In this document: positions 27,276-33,213 of the stretch, piece by piece
Layout: each line of letters opens with the position of its first letter
Position numbering within the stretch: position 1 is the stretch's first letter
Source of the DNA: Bog-756 sp963725275
GTDB taxonomy: Bacteria; Actinomycetota; Acidimicrobiia; Acidimicrobiales; RAAP-2
Length of the DNA stretch: 64,000 nucleotides
Reading direction: 5' to 3'
Assembly: GCA_963725275.1 (NCBI GenBank)
Contig: CAVRXS010000004.1
Coordinates: 248,001-312,000, forward strand
Position numbers and translations under genes: made by a program
The notes under the pieces: model-generated
Told to the model about the DNA's origin: nothing
Seen by the model: only the letters and a program-made list of their open reading frames with translations
Database searches by the model: none

Positions 27276-28118
27276 GTGTCCGGTGTGCATATCGTGAGCG
27301 ACAGTTCCTGCGACCTGACGGCGGGCGAGATCGAGCAGCTGGACGTCGAGATCGTGCCGCTGACCATCAGGTTCGGGGACGAGGAGTTCACCGACGGTCG
27401 TGACCTGAGCGTCGAGGACTTCTACCGGAGGATGGCGGCCTCCGAGATGCTCCCCCAGACCGCCTGTCCATCGCCCGGTGCCTTCGAGCAGGCGTTCGCA
27501 CATGCGCACGATGCGGGCGCCGATGGGGTGGTCTGTCTCAACATCTCGAGCGACCTGTCCAACACCGTGCAGTCCGCGAGGACGGCCGCAGCCTCCTGTG
27601 AAGGACGGCTGCCGGTCCACGTGATCGACACCAAGACGGTGTCGAGTGGTCTGGGGACCCTGGTACTGGAGGCCGCACGCGTGGCCGCCGGTCGAGCCGG
27701 CATCGACACGGTGTTGAAGCGGGTCGGCGACCTCATCCCGCGCACCCATGTGATTGCGGCACTCAACACTCTCGAGAACCTGAAGAAGGGGGGCCGGATC
27801 GGCGGGGCGAGGGCGATGCTGGGATCGATGCTCTCGATCAAGCCGTTGGTCGACATCACCGGCGGAGTGGTCGAGGAAGCGGGCAAGCCGCGCACCCGGA
27901 GGCGGGCCATGGAGATGCTCTACGAACGAATGCTCGGAGCAGGTGCGATCGAGCAGGTGGCGGTCATGCACGGCAGGGCTCCGGACCTCGACGAGTTCCT
28001 CGAGCTGATCGCTCCCCGGTTCCCCCGGGCGAGCTTGCGCATCGGCGAGCTGGGCGCGGTCATCGGGTCCCATGGCGGGTCCGAGATCCTGGGAGTCAGC
28101 TGGGTCGACGCGGCCTGA
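27276..28118 (+). CDS. DegV family fatty-acid-binding protein
   Basis: A 280-aa protein with the DegV signature VSDSSCDL at the N-terminus and VVCLNISSDLSNTVQSA, VIDTKTVSSGLG, LENLKKGGRIGGARAMLGSMLSIKPLV. DegV/FakB proteins bind fatty acids and present them to a FakA kinase; no fakA is in the window. GTG 27276 was chosen for the GAGGAG 9 nt upstream. An in-frame GTG at 27246 is an alternative. Confidence 0.9.
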   Translation: MSGVHIVSDSSCDLTAGEIEQLDVEIVPLTIRFGDEEFTDGRDLSVEDFYRRMAASEMLPQTACPSPGAFEQAFAHAHDAGADGVVCLNISSDLSNTVQSARTAAASCEGRLPVHVIDTKTVSSGLGTLVLEAARVAAGRAGIDTVLKRVGDLIPRTHVIAALNTLENLKKGGRIGGARAMLGSMLSIKPLVDITGGVVEEAGKPRTRRRAMEMLYERMLGAGAIEQVAVMHGRAPDLDEFLELIAPRFPRASLRIGELGAVIGSHGGSEILGVSWVDAA

Positions 28119-28208
28119 GCCCGACCGTCACCGGGCGTCGGGTTCCGGTTGTCACTGTGCGTGGTGGGACGCTCAGGAGATCACGGAGTCATGCCGTACG
28201 ATGGGGCC

Positions 28209-29012
28209 GTGCAGTCAGAGGGAGACGTGAGCGTTCCGCGCAGGGCGCAGCTCACCCGGGCGGAGTTGCGGGCCACGCTGCTCGAGGCCGGGCGCGAGAT
28301 CCTCCTCGAGGAGGGGCTCGACACCGACTCCACCAACCTCACCTTCAAGCGGGTCTTCGACCGTGTCGAAACGCAGACCGGCGTCCGGATCACCAACGCC
28401 TCGGTCATCAGGCGGGTCTGGGAGAACCAGGCGGACTTCCAGACCGACGTCCTGGTTGCCATCGCCCACGACGAACAACGGCCTGAGGCGGGGCGCACCA
28501 TACAGGCTCTCCTCGACCTGTTCCAGCATCTCGACCTCTCGACCCCAGAGGCGCGTGATTTCGCGTTGGGGGAGGTGTGCCGGGTCGGTGGCGAGGCGAG
28601 CAATACCGCCATCGCCGACTCGACCAGCTTCTCCCTGTGGATCAGCGTGATGGCCATGGCGACGGCTACCGCACTCCCTGACGAGCGTCGGCGGATCCAG
28701 GATGCGCTCCGGAGTGCATACGGGACGGTGGACAAGTTCTGGGGGGAGGCCTACGCGGGCTTGGCTGCGCTCCTCGGGCTCCGGATCCGTCAGCCGTGGA
28801 CGATCGTGCACTTCGTGATGGCCGTCACCGCCCTCAACGAAGGGTTCGCGTTGCGTGCGCGTATCAATGGCCATATCGAGTGGGTCACCCGGCCGACCGG
28901 ACCCGACGGCCAGGATCAGGAGTGGACCCTCTTCGCCGCCGCGCTCGAGGCGCTCGCCCGCCAGTTCTTCGAGACGGACCCCGACTTCAGGCCGCCGCCT
29001 CGTCCCGTCTGA
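28209..29012 (+). CDS. TetR-like transcriptional regulator 1
   Basis: About 267 aa, long for TetR. The N-terminal region ELRATLLEAGREILLEEGL...LTFKRVFDRVETQTGVRITNASVIRRVWENQADFQTDVL resembles a TetR helix-turn-helix with an extended recognition loop. The rest is an all-helical ligand domain. GTG 28209 lies 6 nt after TACGAT (28197-28202), giving a leaderless start; ATG 28191 is the alternative. It is not the regulator I link to the catabolic operators, which are closer to the second TetR. Ligand unknown. Confidence 0.72.
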   Translation: MQSEGDVSVPRRAQLTRAELRATLLEAGREILLEEGLDTDSTNLTFKRVFDRVETQTGVRITNASVIRRVWENQADFQTDVLVAIAHDEQRPEAGRTIQALLDLFQHLDLSTPEARDFALGEVCRVGGEASNTAIADSTSFSLWISVMAMATATALPDERRRIQDALRSAYGTVDKFWGEAYAGLAALLGLRIRQPWTIVHFVMAVTALNEGFALRARINGHIEWVTRPTGPDGQDQEWTLFAAALEALARQFFETDPDFRPPPRPV

Positions 29013-29113
29013 CCCGATCGGCGTTTCTCCGTTTAGACCAAGTCGCTTCGGTGAACAGTTCTACAATCAAGGCCTGTTGCCGTTGATCGAAGCTGGGTGA
29101 TGAGGGGTTTGAC

Positions 29114-29467
29114 GTGCTGTCGGAGAATGACAAAGAGGCTATTCGCAGTGTGGAGCGGGTCATAGAAGCGATGCAAGCGCTACGTCTCGTGCTCGAACGT
29201 CGTGAAGACGTTCTCCGGCGAGCGATCAGCGTGCGCGAGCCGGTGCTCGACTATGCCGAGGCAGTCAAGGACGCCCATGTGAGCGAGGAACAAGAGGATC
29301 TCCGCGACGCGCTCTTCCTGCTCGAGCAGCGTCGACGCGAATCACGGATTGCGTCATTCAGGTCCGCCCTCGACCACGGGCTCTCGATCAATGAGCTGGG
29401 TCGAATCTGGGGGTTCTCCCGCCAAATGGCATCTCGATATGCCAAAGAGGCTCGTGGGGAGATTTGA
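29114..29467 (+). CDS. Hypothetical HTH-containing small protein
   Basis: A 117-aa protein that I do not recognise. It is strongly helical and charged (ERVIEAMQALRLVLERREDVLRRAIS, EEQEDLRDALFLLEQRRRESR). Its C-terminal segment LSINELGRIWGFSRQMASRYAKEARG looks like a helix-turn-helix of the kind used by small regulators. Base composition is lower in GC than the neighbours, suggesting acquired DNA. It is followed within 12 bp by tandem repeats and a candidate small RNA, so the three may be one module. Confidence 0.6.
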   Translation: MLSENDKEAIRSVERVIEAMQALRLVLERREDVLRRAISVREPVLDYAEAVKDAHVSEEQEDLRDALFLLEQRRRESRIASFRSALDHGLSINELGRIWGFSRQMASRYAKEARGEI

Positions 29468-29478
29468 GGGCAACCCTA

Positions 29479-29510
29479 GTTGCATGCAATCAAGGTTGCA
29501 TGCAATCAAG
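29479..29510. repeat. Two tandem copies of a 16-bp palindrome-containing repeat
   Basis: GTTGCATGCAATCAAG is repeated exactly at 29479-29494 and 29495-29510. Each unit contains the perfect palindrome TTGCATGCAA. The second copy overlaps the -35 of the promoter at 29496-29524, as an operator would. Confidence 0.85.
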
Positions 29511-29524
29511 GTTGACGCTATGGT
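29496..29524 (+). promoter_or_regulatory. Promoter of candidate small RNA
   Basis: TTGCAT (29496-29501), a 17-nt spacer and TATGGT (29519-29524), among the best sigma-70-type matches in the window. Expected start of transcription is near 29531. Confidence 0.55.
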
Positions 29525-29530
29525 CTCGAC

Positions 29531-29600
29531 AAGTGCCAGTCGCCGTGTCCGTTGAGATAGGTTCCGCCGCCTTGCTCCAGACACGGCGACTGGCTCTTTT
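29531..29600 (+). ncRNA. Candidate ~70-nt small RNA ending in an intrinsic terminator
   Basis: Immediately downstream of a strong promoter lies a perfect 15-bp stem, GCCAGTCGCCGTGTC (29535-29549) with its complement (29580-29594), around a 30-nt loop and followed by TCTTTT. There is no open reading frame of note inside. A transcript of about 70 nt that is almost entirely one stem-loop is predicted. Alternatively the hairpin is just the terminator of the upstream HTH gene. No known RNA family is recognised. Confidence 0.45.
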
Positions 29601-29701
29601 ACCGTAGTAGAGCCAAACATCAGCGTCCGACTGATGGACGCGCGATGGAGACCGGATCGGCAGCGCTGACCGCTCAGAGACGTGTCCCGCGGGACTGTGC
29701 A

Positions 29702-30505
29702 CTACCGCCCTCGCCAGACCGGTGCTCGCTTCTCGATGAAGGCGTTGAGCCCTTCGGTGACATCCTGCGTGGCGAGGAGGCGGCGGCCGATCCGGGCCTC
29801 GACCTCGTATGCACCGGCGAGGCCGCCCGGCGCGGAGAGGCCTTTCAGTACGGCCTCTTTGGTTGCCTGCACGGCCAGCGGGGCGTTGGCAGCGATCTCG
29901 TGGGCCCATCCGGTTGCCCGGTCGTCGAGCTCATCTGCCGCCACGACCTCGTTGAGGAGCCCAAGTTGCAAAGCGCGCTCAGCGCTGACGGTGCGGCCGG
30001 TCAAGAGCAGCTCCATCGCAGCCGGCCAACCGACCTGTCGGGGAAGGCGGGCGGTGGTACCGCCATCGGCCATCAAGCCACGCTTCGGTTCCGGGAGTCC
30101 GAACGTGGCCGCGGGAGTGGCGAGGCGGATGTCTGTCCCTCCGAGGAGGTCCATGCCGCCCGCCAGGCACGGTCCGTCGACGGCGGCAATGATCGGTTTG
30201 TACACGTCGAGGGTCAAGAGCACGCCATCGGTACCCACTGACATCGGGATGCCATCGTGCTCGGTACGGCCTTCGGCTGCGAGCCGTTGGGCGAGGGGGA
30301 GAAAGTCTCGCAGATCCGCGCCGGAGCAGAACGACCCGGGTACGCCGGTGACGATCGCGACCCACGCGGAGGGGTCCGAGCTGAATCGCCTCCACGCCGC
30401 CGCCAGGTCTGCGAAGTGGACCAGGTCGAGCGCATTGCGCCGTTCGGGGCGGTCGATGACGATGCGCGCGACATGCCGCTCGTCGAGTTCGTAGCGGACG
30501 GACAT
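29702..30505 (-). CDS. Enoyl-CoA hydratase/isomerase family protein
   Basis: A 267-aa crotonase. It has IDRPERRNALD, the oxyanion-hole segment GSFCSGADLRDF, and the second segment KPIIAAVDGPCLAGGMDLLGGTDIRLATPAATFGLPEPKRGL, where a Glu in FGLPEPK supports a hydratase role. ATG 30505 is weakly preceded by a ribosome-binding site. It lies 4 nt after the stop of a 33-codon upstream ORF that itself begins 6 nt from a -10 under operator A. The gene is therefore probably expressed by coupled translation with the operator-controlled catabolic set. Substrate unknown. Confidence 0.88.
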   Translation of the reverse strand: MSVRYELDERHVARIVIDRPERRNALDLVHFADLAAAWRRFSSDPSAWVAIVTGVPGSFCSGADLRDFLPLAQRLAAEGRTEHDGIPMSVGTDGVLLTLDVYKPIIAAVDGPCLAGGMDLLGGTDIRLATPAATFGLPEPKRGLMADGGTTARLPRQVGWPAAMELLLTGRTVSAERALQLGLLNEVVAADELDDRATGWAHEIAANAPLAVQATKEAVLKGLSAPGGLAGAYEVEARIGRRLLATQDVTEGLNAFIEKRAPVWRGR

Positions 30506-30509
30506 GGGG

Positions 30510-30611
30510 CTACCGGGCCCGTACCGGAACTGGAGGACGCTGATCGACCGGAGCTCGCGTGAACCATGTCATCGCCGTGCGCCGCAAGGCGTCGAAAGGG
30601 TGCCCCGGCAT
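30510..30611 (-). CDS. Leaderless 33-codon upstream ORF of enoyl-CoA hydratase gene
   Basis: ATG 30611 lies exactly 6 nt downstream of the -10 TAATAT (30623-30618). The ORF ends with TAG at 30510-30512, 4 nt before the hydratase ATG. It encodes a basic, Pro-rich peptide beginning MPGHPFDALRR. The position suggests ribosome delivery to the poorly primed downstream start rather than a functional peptide. Confidence 0.4.
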   Translation of the reverse strand: MPGHPFDALRRTAMTWFTRAPVDQRPPVPVRAR

Positions 30612-30617
30612 TTCCGC

Positions 30618-30640
30618 ATATTATGAGTCACGGCGTCTCA
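30618..30640. promoter_or_regulatory. Operator A with divergent -10 elements
   Basis: Operator-like sequence TGAGTC-ACGGC-GTCTCA at 30624-30640, directly abutting minus-strand TAATAT (30623-30618). A plus-strand TATTAT (30619-30624) could serve the ferredoxin side. Same 6-5-6 design as operators B and C. Confidence 0.55.
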
Positions 30641-30704
30641 CGTCGAGCCGTCTCCAACTGTCGACACGCTCCAATCAGCGTCGAGGTTCCGCCAAGGGAG
30701 TGAG

Positions 30705-30833
30705 ATGAGCCGCTACCTGGTCAGTCAGTGGTCGACTTCGGGGCAGCTCGCCGTGACGACGGACACTGGAGTCCTTGTGACGGATGCTGCCGCCGTGGTG
30801 CCCTCGGAGCCCTGCCCACCGGTCTGCTCATGA
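30705..30833 (+). CDS. 42-aa small ORF coupled to ferredoxin gene
   Basis: ATG 30705 follows AAGGGAGTGAG and the stop overlaps the ferredoxin ATG by 4 bp (ATGA). The peptide starts MSRYLVSQWSTSGQL, contains TTDTGVLVTDAAAVV and ends with two Cys in CPPVCS. I do not recognise it. It could be a true small subunit, a leader peptide, or a remnant. The overlap makes it likely that ferredoxin translation depends on it, since the ferredoxin start has no ribosome-binding site of its own. Confidence 0.5.
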   Translation: MSRYLVSQWSTSGQLAVTTDTGVLVTDAAAVVPSEPCPPVCS

Positions 30834-31159
30834 CGGATCAGCCACCGGTCGTGACCGTGCGCGTCGAACCGTCGAACGTGACGGTCACTGTGCGCCGTGG
30901 CGAACCACTGATGCGGGCCGCTGAACGGATCGGTTACTACTGGCCGACCATCTGCCACGGACACGCCGAGTGCACGGTCTGCTGGATCGAAGTCGACGAC
31001 GACGATGCGTTCGAGCGTCCCGGACCCCTCGAGCTCGAGGGGTTGAAGCTCTTCGAGGGCCGCTCCTTCTACGTCGGCAAGAACATCCGGCTCGCGTGTC
31101 AGGCGCGTCCCACAGGCGACACGGTTGTGACGAAGCGCGGTGTCAGACCAGCGTCATGA
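30830..31159 (+). CDS. 2Fe-2S ferredoxin (adrenodoxin-like spacing)
   Basis: A 109-aa [2Fe-2S] ferredoxin. Cluster ligands are C-x5-C-x2-C in CHGHAECTVC and a fourth Cys in RLACQARP, matching the adrenodoxin or bacterial P450/oxygenase-type spacing. It probably passes electrons to the Rieske oxygenase encoded 0.6 kb away; no reductase gene is present nearby. The 3' end overlaps the convergent TetR gene by 6 bp. Confidence 0.85.
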   Translation: MTDQPPVVTVRVEPSNVTVTVRRGEPLMRAAERIGYYWPTICHGHAECTVCWIEVDDDDAFERPGPLELEGLKLFEGRSFYVGKNIRLACQARPTGDTVVTKRGVRPAS

Positions 31160-31738
31160 GCCGCGCTCAGCCACTACTCCTGCAATGGCCTGGTCGATGG
31201 CGCTCCGGACGTAGGCGGAGGTGACGGGCTTGCCGAGGAGGTAGGCGCGGTCAGACAGAGCGCCGGCGATCATCTCGACGGTGAGGTTGATGTTGACACC
31301 CGGACGGAGCTCTCCCCGTTGCCGCGCCCGACGCAGGGCGACGAGCGCACCGGACCGGCGACGCACGACGCTGTCAGCCAGGAACGTACGCATCTGCTGG
31401 TCGTGAGCGGCCTCGGCGATGAACGTCGGGCCGAGCAGCCCGAGTGGAGCCTCCCCGTATGACAGCTCGGCCAGGGGTTCGAACACAGTCAGCAGGTCCT
31501 TGCGCAAGTCACCGGTGTCGGCTGGCTCGGTGACCTCGGCGAGCTGATCGGCGCAGTAGTAGAGCAGGGCCGTCTTGTTGGGCCAACGCCGGTAGAGCGT
31601 CGCCCTGCCGATGCCGGCGCGCTCAGCGATCGCCTCCATGGTGGTGGCAGGCAACCCCTTCGCGGCGATCTCGGCGACGACCGCTTCTACGACAGCGGTA
31701 TGGACTCCCTCGTCGCGCGGCCTGCCGCGAGTCGTCAT
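31154..31738 (-). CDS. TetR family regulator 2, likely repressor of catabolic set
   Basis: A 194-aa TetR protein with canonical helix-turn-helix GRPRDEGVHTAVVEAVVAEIAAKG, TTMEAIAERAGIGRATLYRRWPNKTAL, and a ligand-binding domain matching TetR_C families (YGEAPLGLLGPTFIAEA). ATG 31738 overlaps the Rieske oxygenase stop by 4 bp, so it is translated as part of that operon. The operator-like 17-mers at 30624, 33145 and 33184 flank its operon and are the best candidates for its binding sites, implying auto-control. The link is inference. Confidence 0.85.
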   Translation of the reverse strand: MTTRGRPRDEGVHTAVVEAVVAEIAAKGLPATTMEAIAERAGIGRATLYRRWPNKTALLYYCADQLAEVTEPADTGDLRKDLLTVFEPLAELSYGEAPLGLLGPTFIAEAAHDQQMRTFLADSVVRRRSGALVALRRARQRGELRPGVNINLTVEMIAGALSDRAYLLGKPVTSAYVRSAIDQAIAGVVAERGS

Positions 31739-33057
31739 GGCGCGATGTACTGGTCGATCACTCGGTGGTGGTGGATCAGGTTGGCCTCCTGGACCGGGTT
31801 GAACAGCGCCCCGCGGTAACCGAGGGACTTCATGCCCCTTGCGGCCTCCGCCAAATTCCCGAAGTCCTGGTTGTTGATGAGGCCCCAGTCCTTGGTGGAC
31901 CAGTCGTCGTAGAACTTGCGCTCAATGGGCTTTCGGTCGGCGTCCGGAGGTACCCACTCGAGGGCCCAGTAGTCGAGCAAAGTGCTATCGGGGTCGAGGC
32001 CGTTCGGCCTGGCGCGGTAGAGCGTGGCGTTGCCGTGGGTGATGGGACCGAGGAAGTTCGGGAAGAGGTGGATGGTCCCCGACCCACGGAGGTCCTTGTC
32101 CGTCAGTCCCTCGACGTCCATCCCGCTGCGGCGCATGGCGTTGAGCCGGAGCTCGTCGAACACTTTTCCGATCGTCTTGCCGGGGGGCGGGCCGTTCTTC
32201 TTGAGATCTTCGAGGACGGCCTGGTCCTCACGCGGGAAGAGACCTGCGACGGCGTCGACCCGCTCGGCGAGCACCTCTGCCGGGTCGACATCCTCGCGCT
32301 GGATGCCGAGGCGCGGGCTCGGACCAGCTTCGCGCTGGCGGGCCTCGGGCACGTAATAGCGGCTGTGCTGGCCGAGCTGCTCATAGGTGAACAGCGTGTC
32401 GTTGAACCAGGAGAGCATCTGTGGGTGGAGAGCCTGGGGGTGGTATCCCTCGTTGAAGGCGTCCACTGCGATCTTCCAATTGCACTCGAAGACGATCGTC
32501 CGGTACGAGCGGAAGCGGAGGTTGTGGAAGCGGTAGGAGGCGAACAGCTCAGGGATCGTGCCGAGGAACGACTCGAAGGGCTCGCAGTTCGGGTCCATGT
32601 TCACGAAGACGAACCCTCCCCACCGGCCGACCTGCACCTCGCCGAGGCAGACCAGATCGTCGGTCATGGTGTCTGGGAACTCGTGGCGGTCCACCACTTC
32701 GGCGATCTCGCCTTCGAAATCCCAGCGCCACCCGTGGTAACGGCACCGGATCTGGGAGGTCGGGAAGCTCCCCACACCCGACGCGAGCCGGGTTCCTCGA
32801 TGTGGGCAGGCGTTGAAGAACGCGCTGATGTCGTCGTGGTCGCTGCGCACGACCAGGATCGACTGGTCGCCGATGGTGTACTCGAGGAAATCGCCCGGAT
32901 CGGGAATCTCCTCTTCCCGGCATGCGACCTGCCAGACACGGGGCCACAGACGCTCCATCTCGAGGTCGAAGAACGCCCGAGACGTGTAGCGAGCGCCGGG
33001 GACGACCACCATGCCGCCGGCTTGGTGCAATGCGAGTCCATCGTCGATCACGGTCAT
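31735..33057 (-). CDS. Rieske non-heme iron oxygenase, alpha subunit
   Basis: A 440-aa aromatic-ring-hydroxylating-type oxygenase. The Rieske ligands are C-x-H in ACPHRG and C-x2-H in CRYHGW, within about residues 80-110. The mononuclear iron site shows the pattern NWKIAVDAFNEGYHPQALHPQ (bridging Asp and two His). It needs electrons from a ferredoxin such as the one nearby. Single-component-alpha, no beta subunit gene. ATG 33057 has GAGAGGGA about 10 nt upstream and shares its A with the TGA of a 24-codon leaderless upstream ORF. Substrate unknown. Confidence 0.88.
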   Translation of the reverse strand: MTVIDDGLALHQAGGMVVVPGARYTSRAFFDLEMERLWPRVWQVACREEEIPDPGDFLEYTIGDQSILVVRSDHDDISAFFNACPHRGTRLASGVGSFPTSQIRCRYHGWRWDFEGEIAEVVDRHEFPDTMTDDLVCLGEVQVGRWGGFVFVNMDPNCEPFESFLGTIPELFASYRFHNLRFRSYRTIVFECNWKIAVDAFNEGYHPQALHPQMLSWFNDTLFTYEQLGQHSRYYVPEARQREAGPSPRLGIQREDVDPAEVLAERVDAVAGLFPREDQAVLEDLKKNGPPPGKTIGKVFDELRLNAMRRSGMDVEGLTDKDLRGSGTIHLFPNFLGPITHGNATLYRARPNGLDPDSTLLDYWALEWVPPDADRKPIERKFYDDWSTKDWGLINNQDFGNLAEAARGMKSLGYRGALFNPVQEANLIHHHRVIDQYIAP

Positions 33058-33131
33058 CAGTTCGTGTCCCTCTCGGATCGTGAACCCGGCCCGAGACCTT
33101 CCCAGGCGCGGAACCGGCCCTCCAACGACAC
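33057..33131 (-). CDS. Leaderless 24-codon upstream ORF of Rieske oxygenase gene
   Basis: GTG 33131 lies 6 nt after TATTCT (33143-33138), and the ORF ends in TGATG, with the stop overlapping the oxygenase ATG. The peptide begins VSLEGRFRAW. It is probably a translational entry device and not a functional protein. Confidence 0.4.
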   Translation of the reverse strand: MSLEGRFRAWEGLGPGSRSERDTN

Positions 33132-33137
33132 AACGAC

Positions 33138-33161
33138 AGAATAACGAGTCACACCGTCTCA
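33138..33161 (-). promoter_or_regulatory. Operator B and -10 of Rieske oxygenase-TetR operon
   Basis: CGAGTC-ACACC-GTCTCA at 33145-33161 (plus strand), one base from minus-strand TATTCT (33143-33138). Confidence 0.6.
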
Positions 33162-33183
33162 TGCCGATTGGAGACTACGAGCG

Positions 33184-33207
33184 CGAGACGGTCTGTCTCG
33201 TTACTCT
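33184..33207 (+). promoter_or_regulatory. Operator C and -10 of CoA-transferase gene
   Basis: Perfect inverted repeat CGAGAC-GGTCT-GTCTCG at 33184-33200, one base from TACTCT (33202-33207). GTG 33214 follows after 6 nt. Confidence 0.6.
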
Positions 33208-33213
33208 GTGCGA

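Noticed and set aside
28149..28190. Longer start for the first TetR-like protein
   Set aside because: Codons before 28191 have no family character and overlap the probable promoter.
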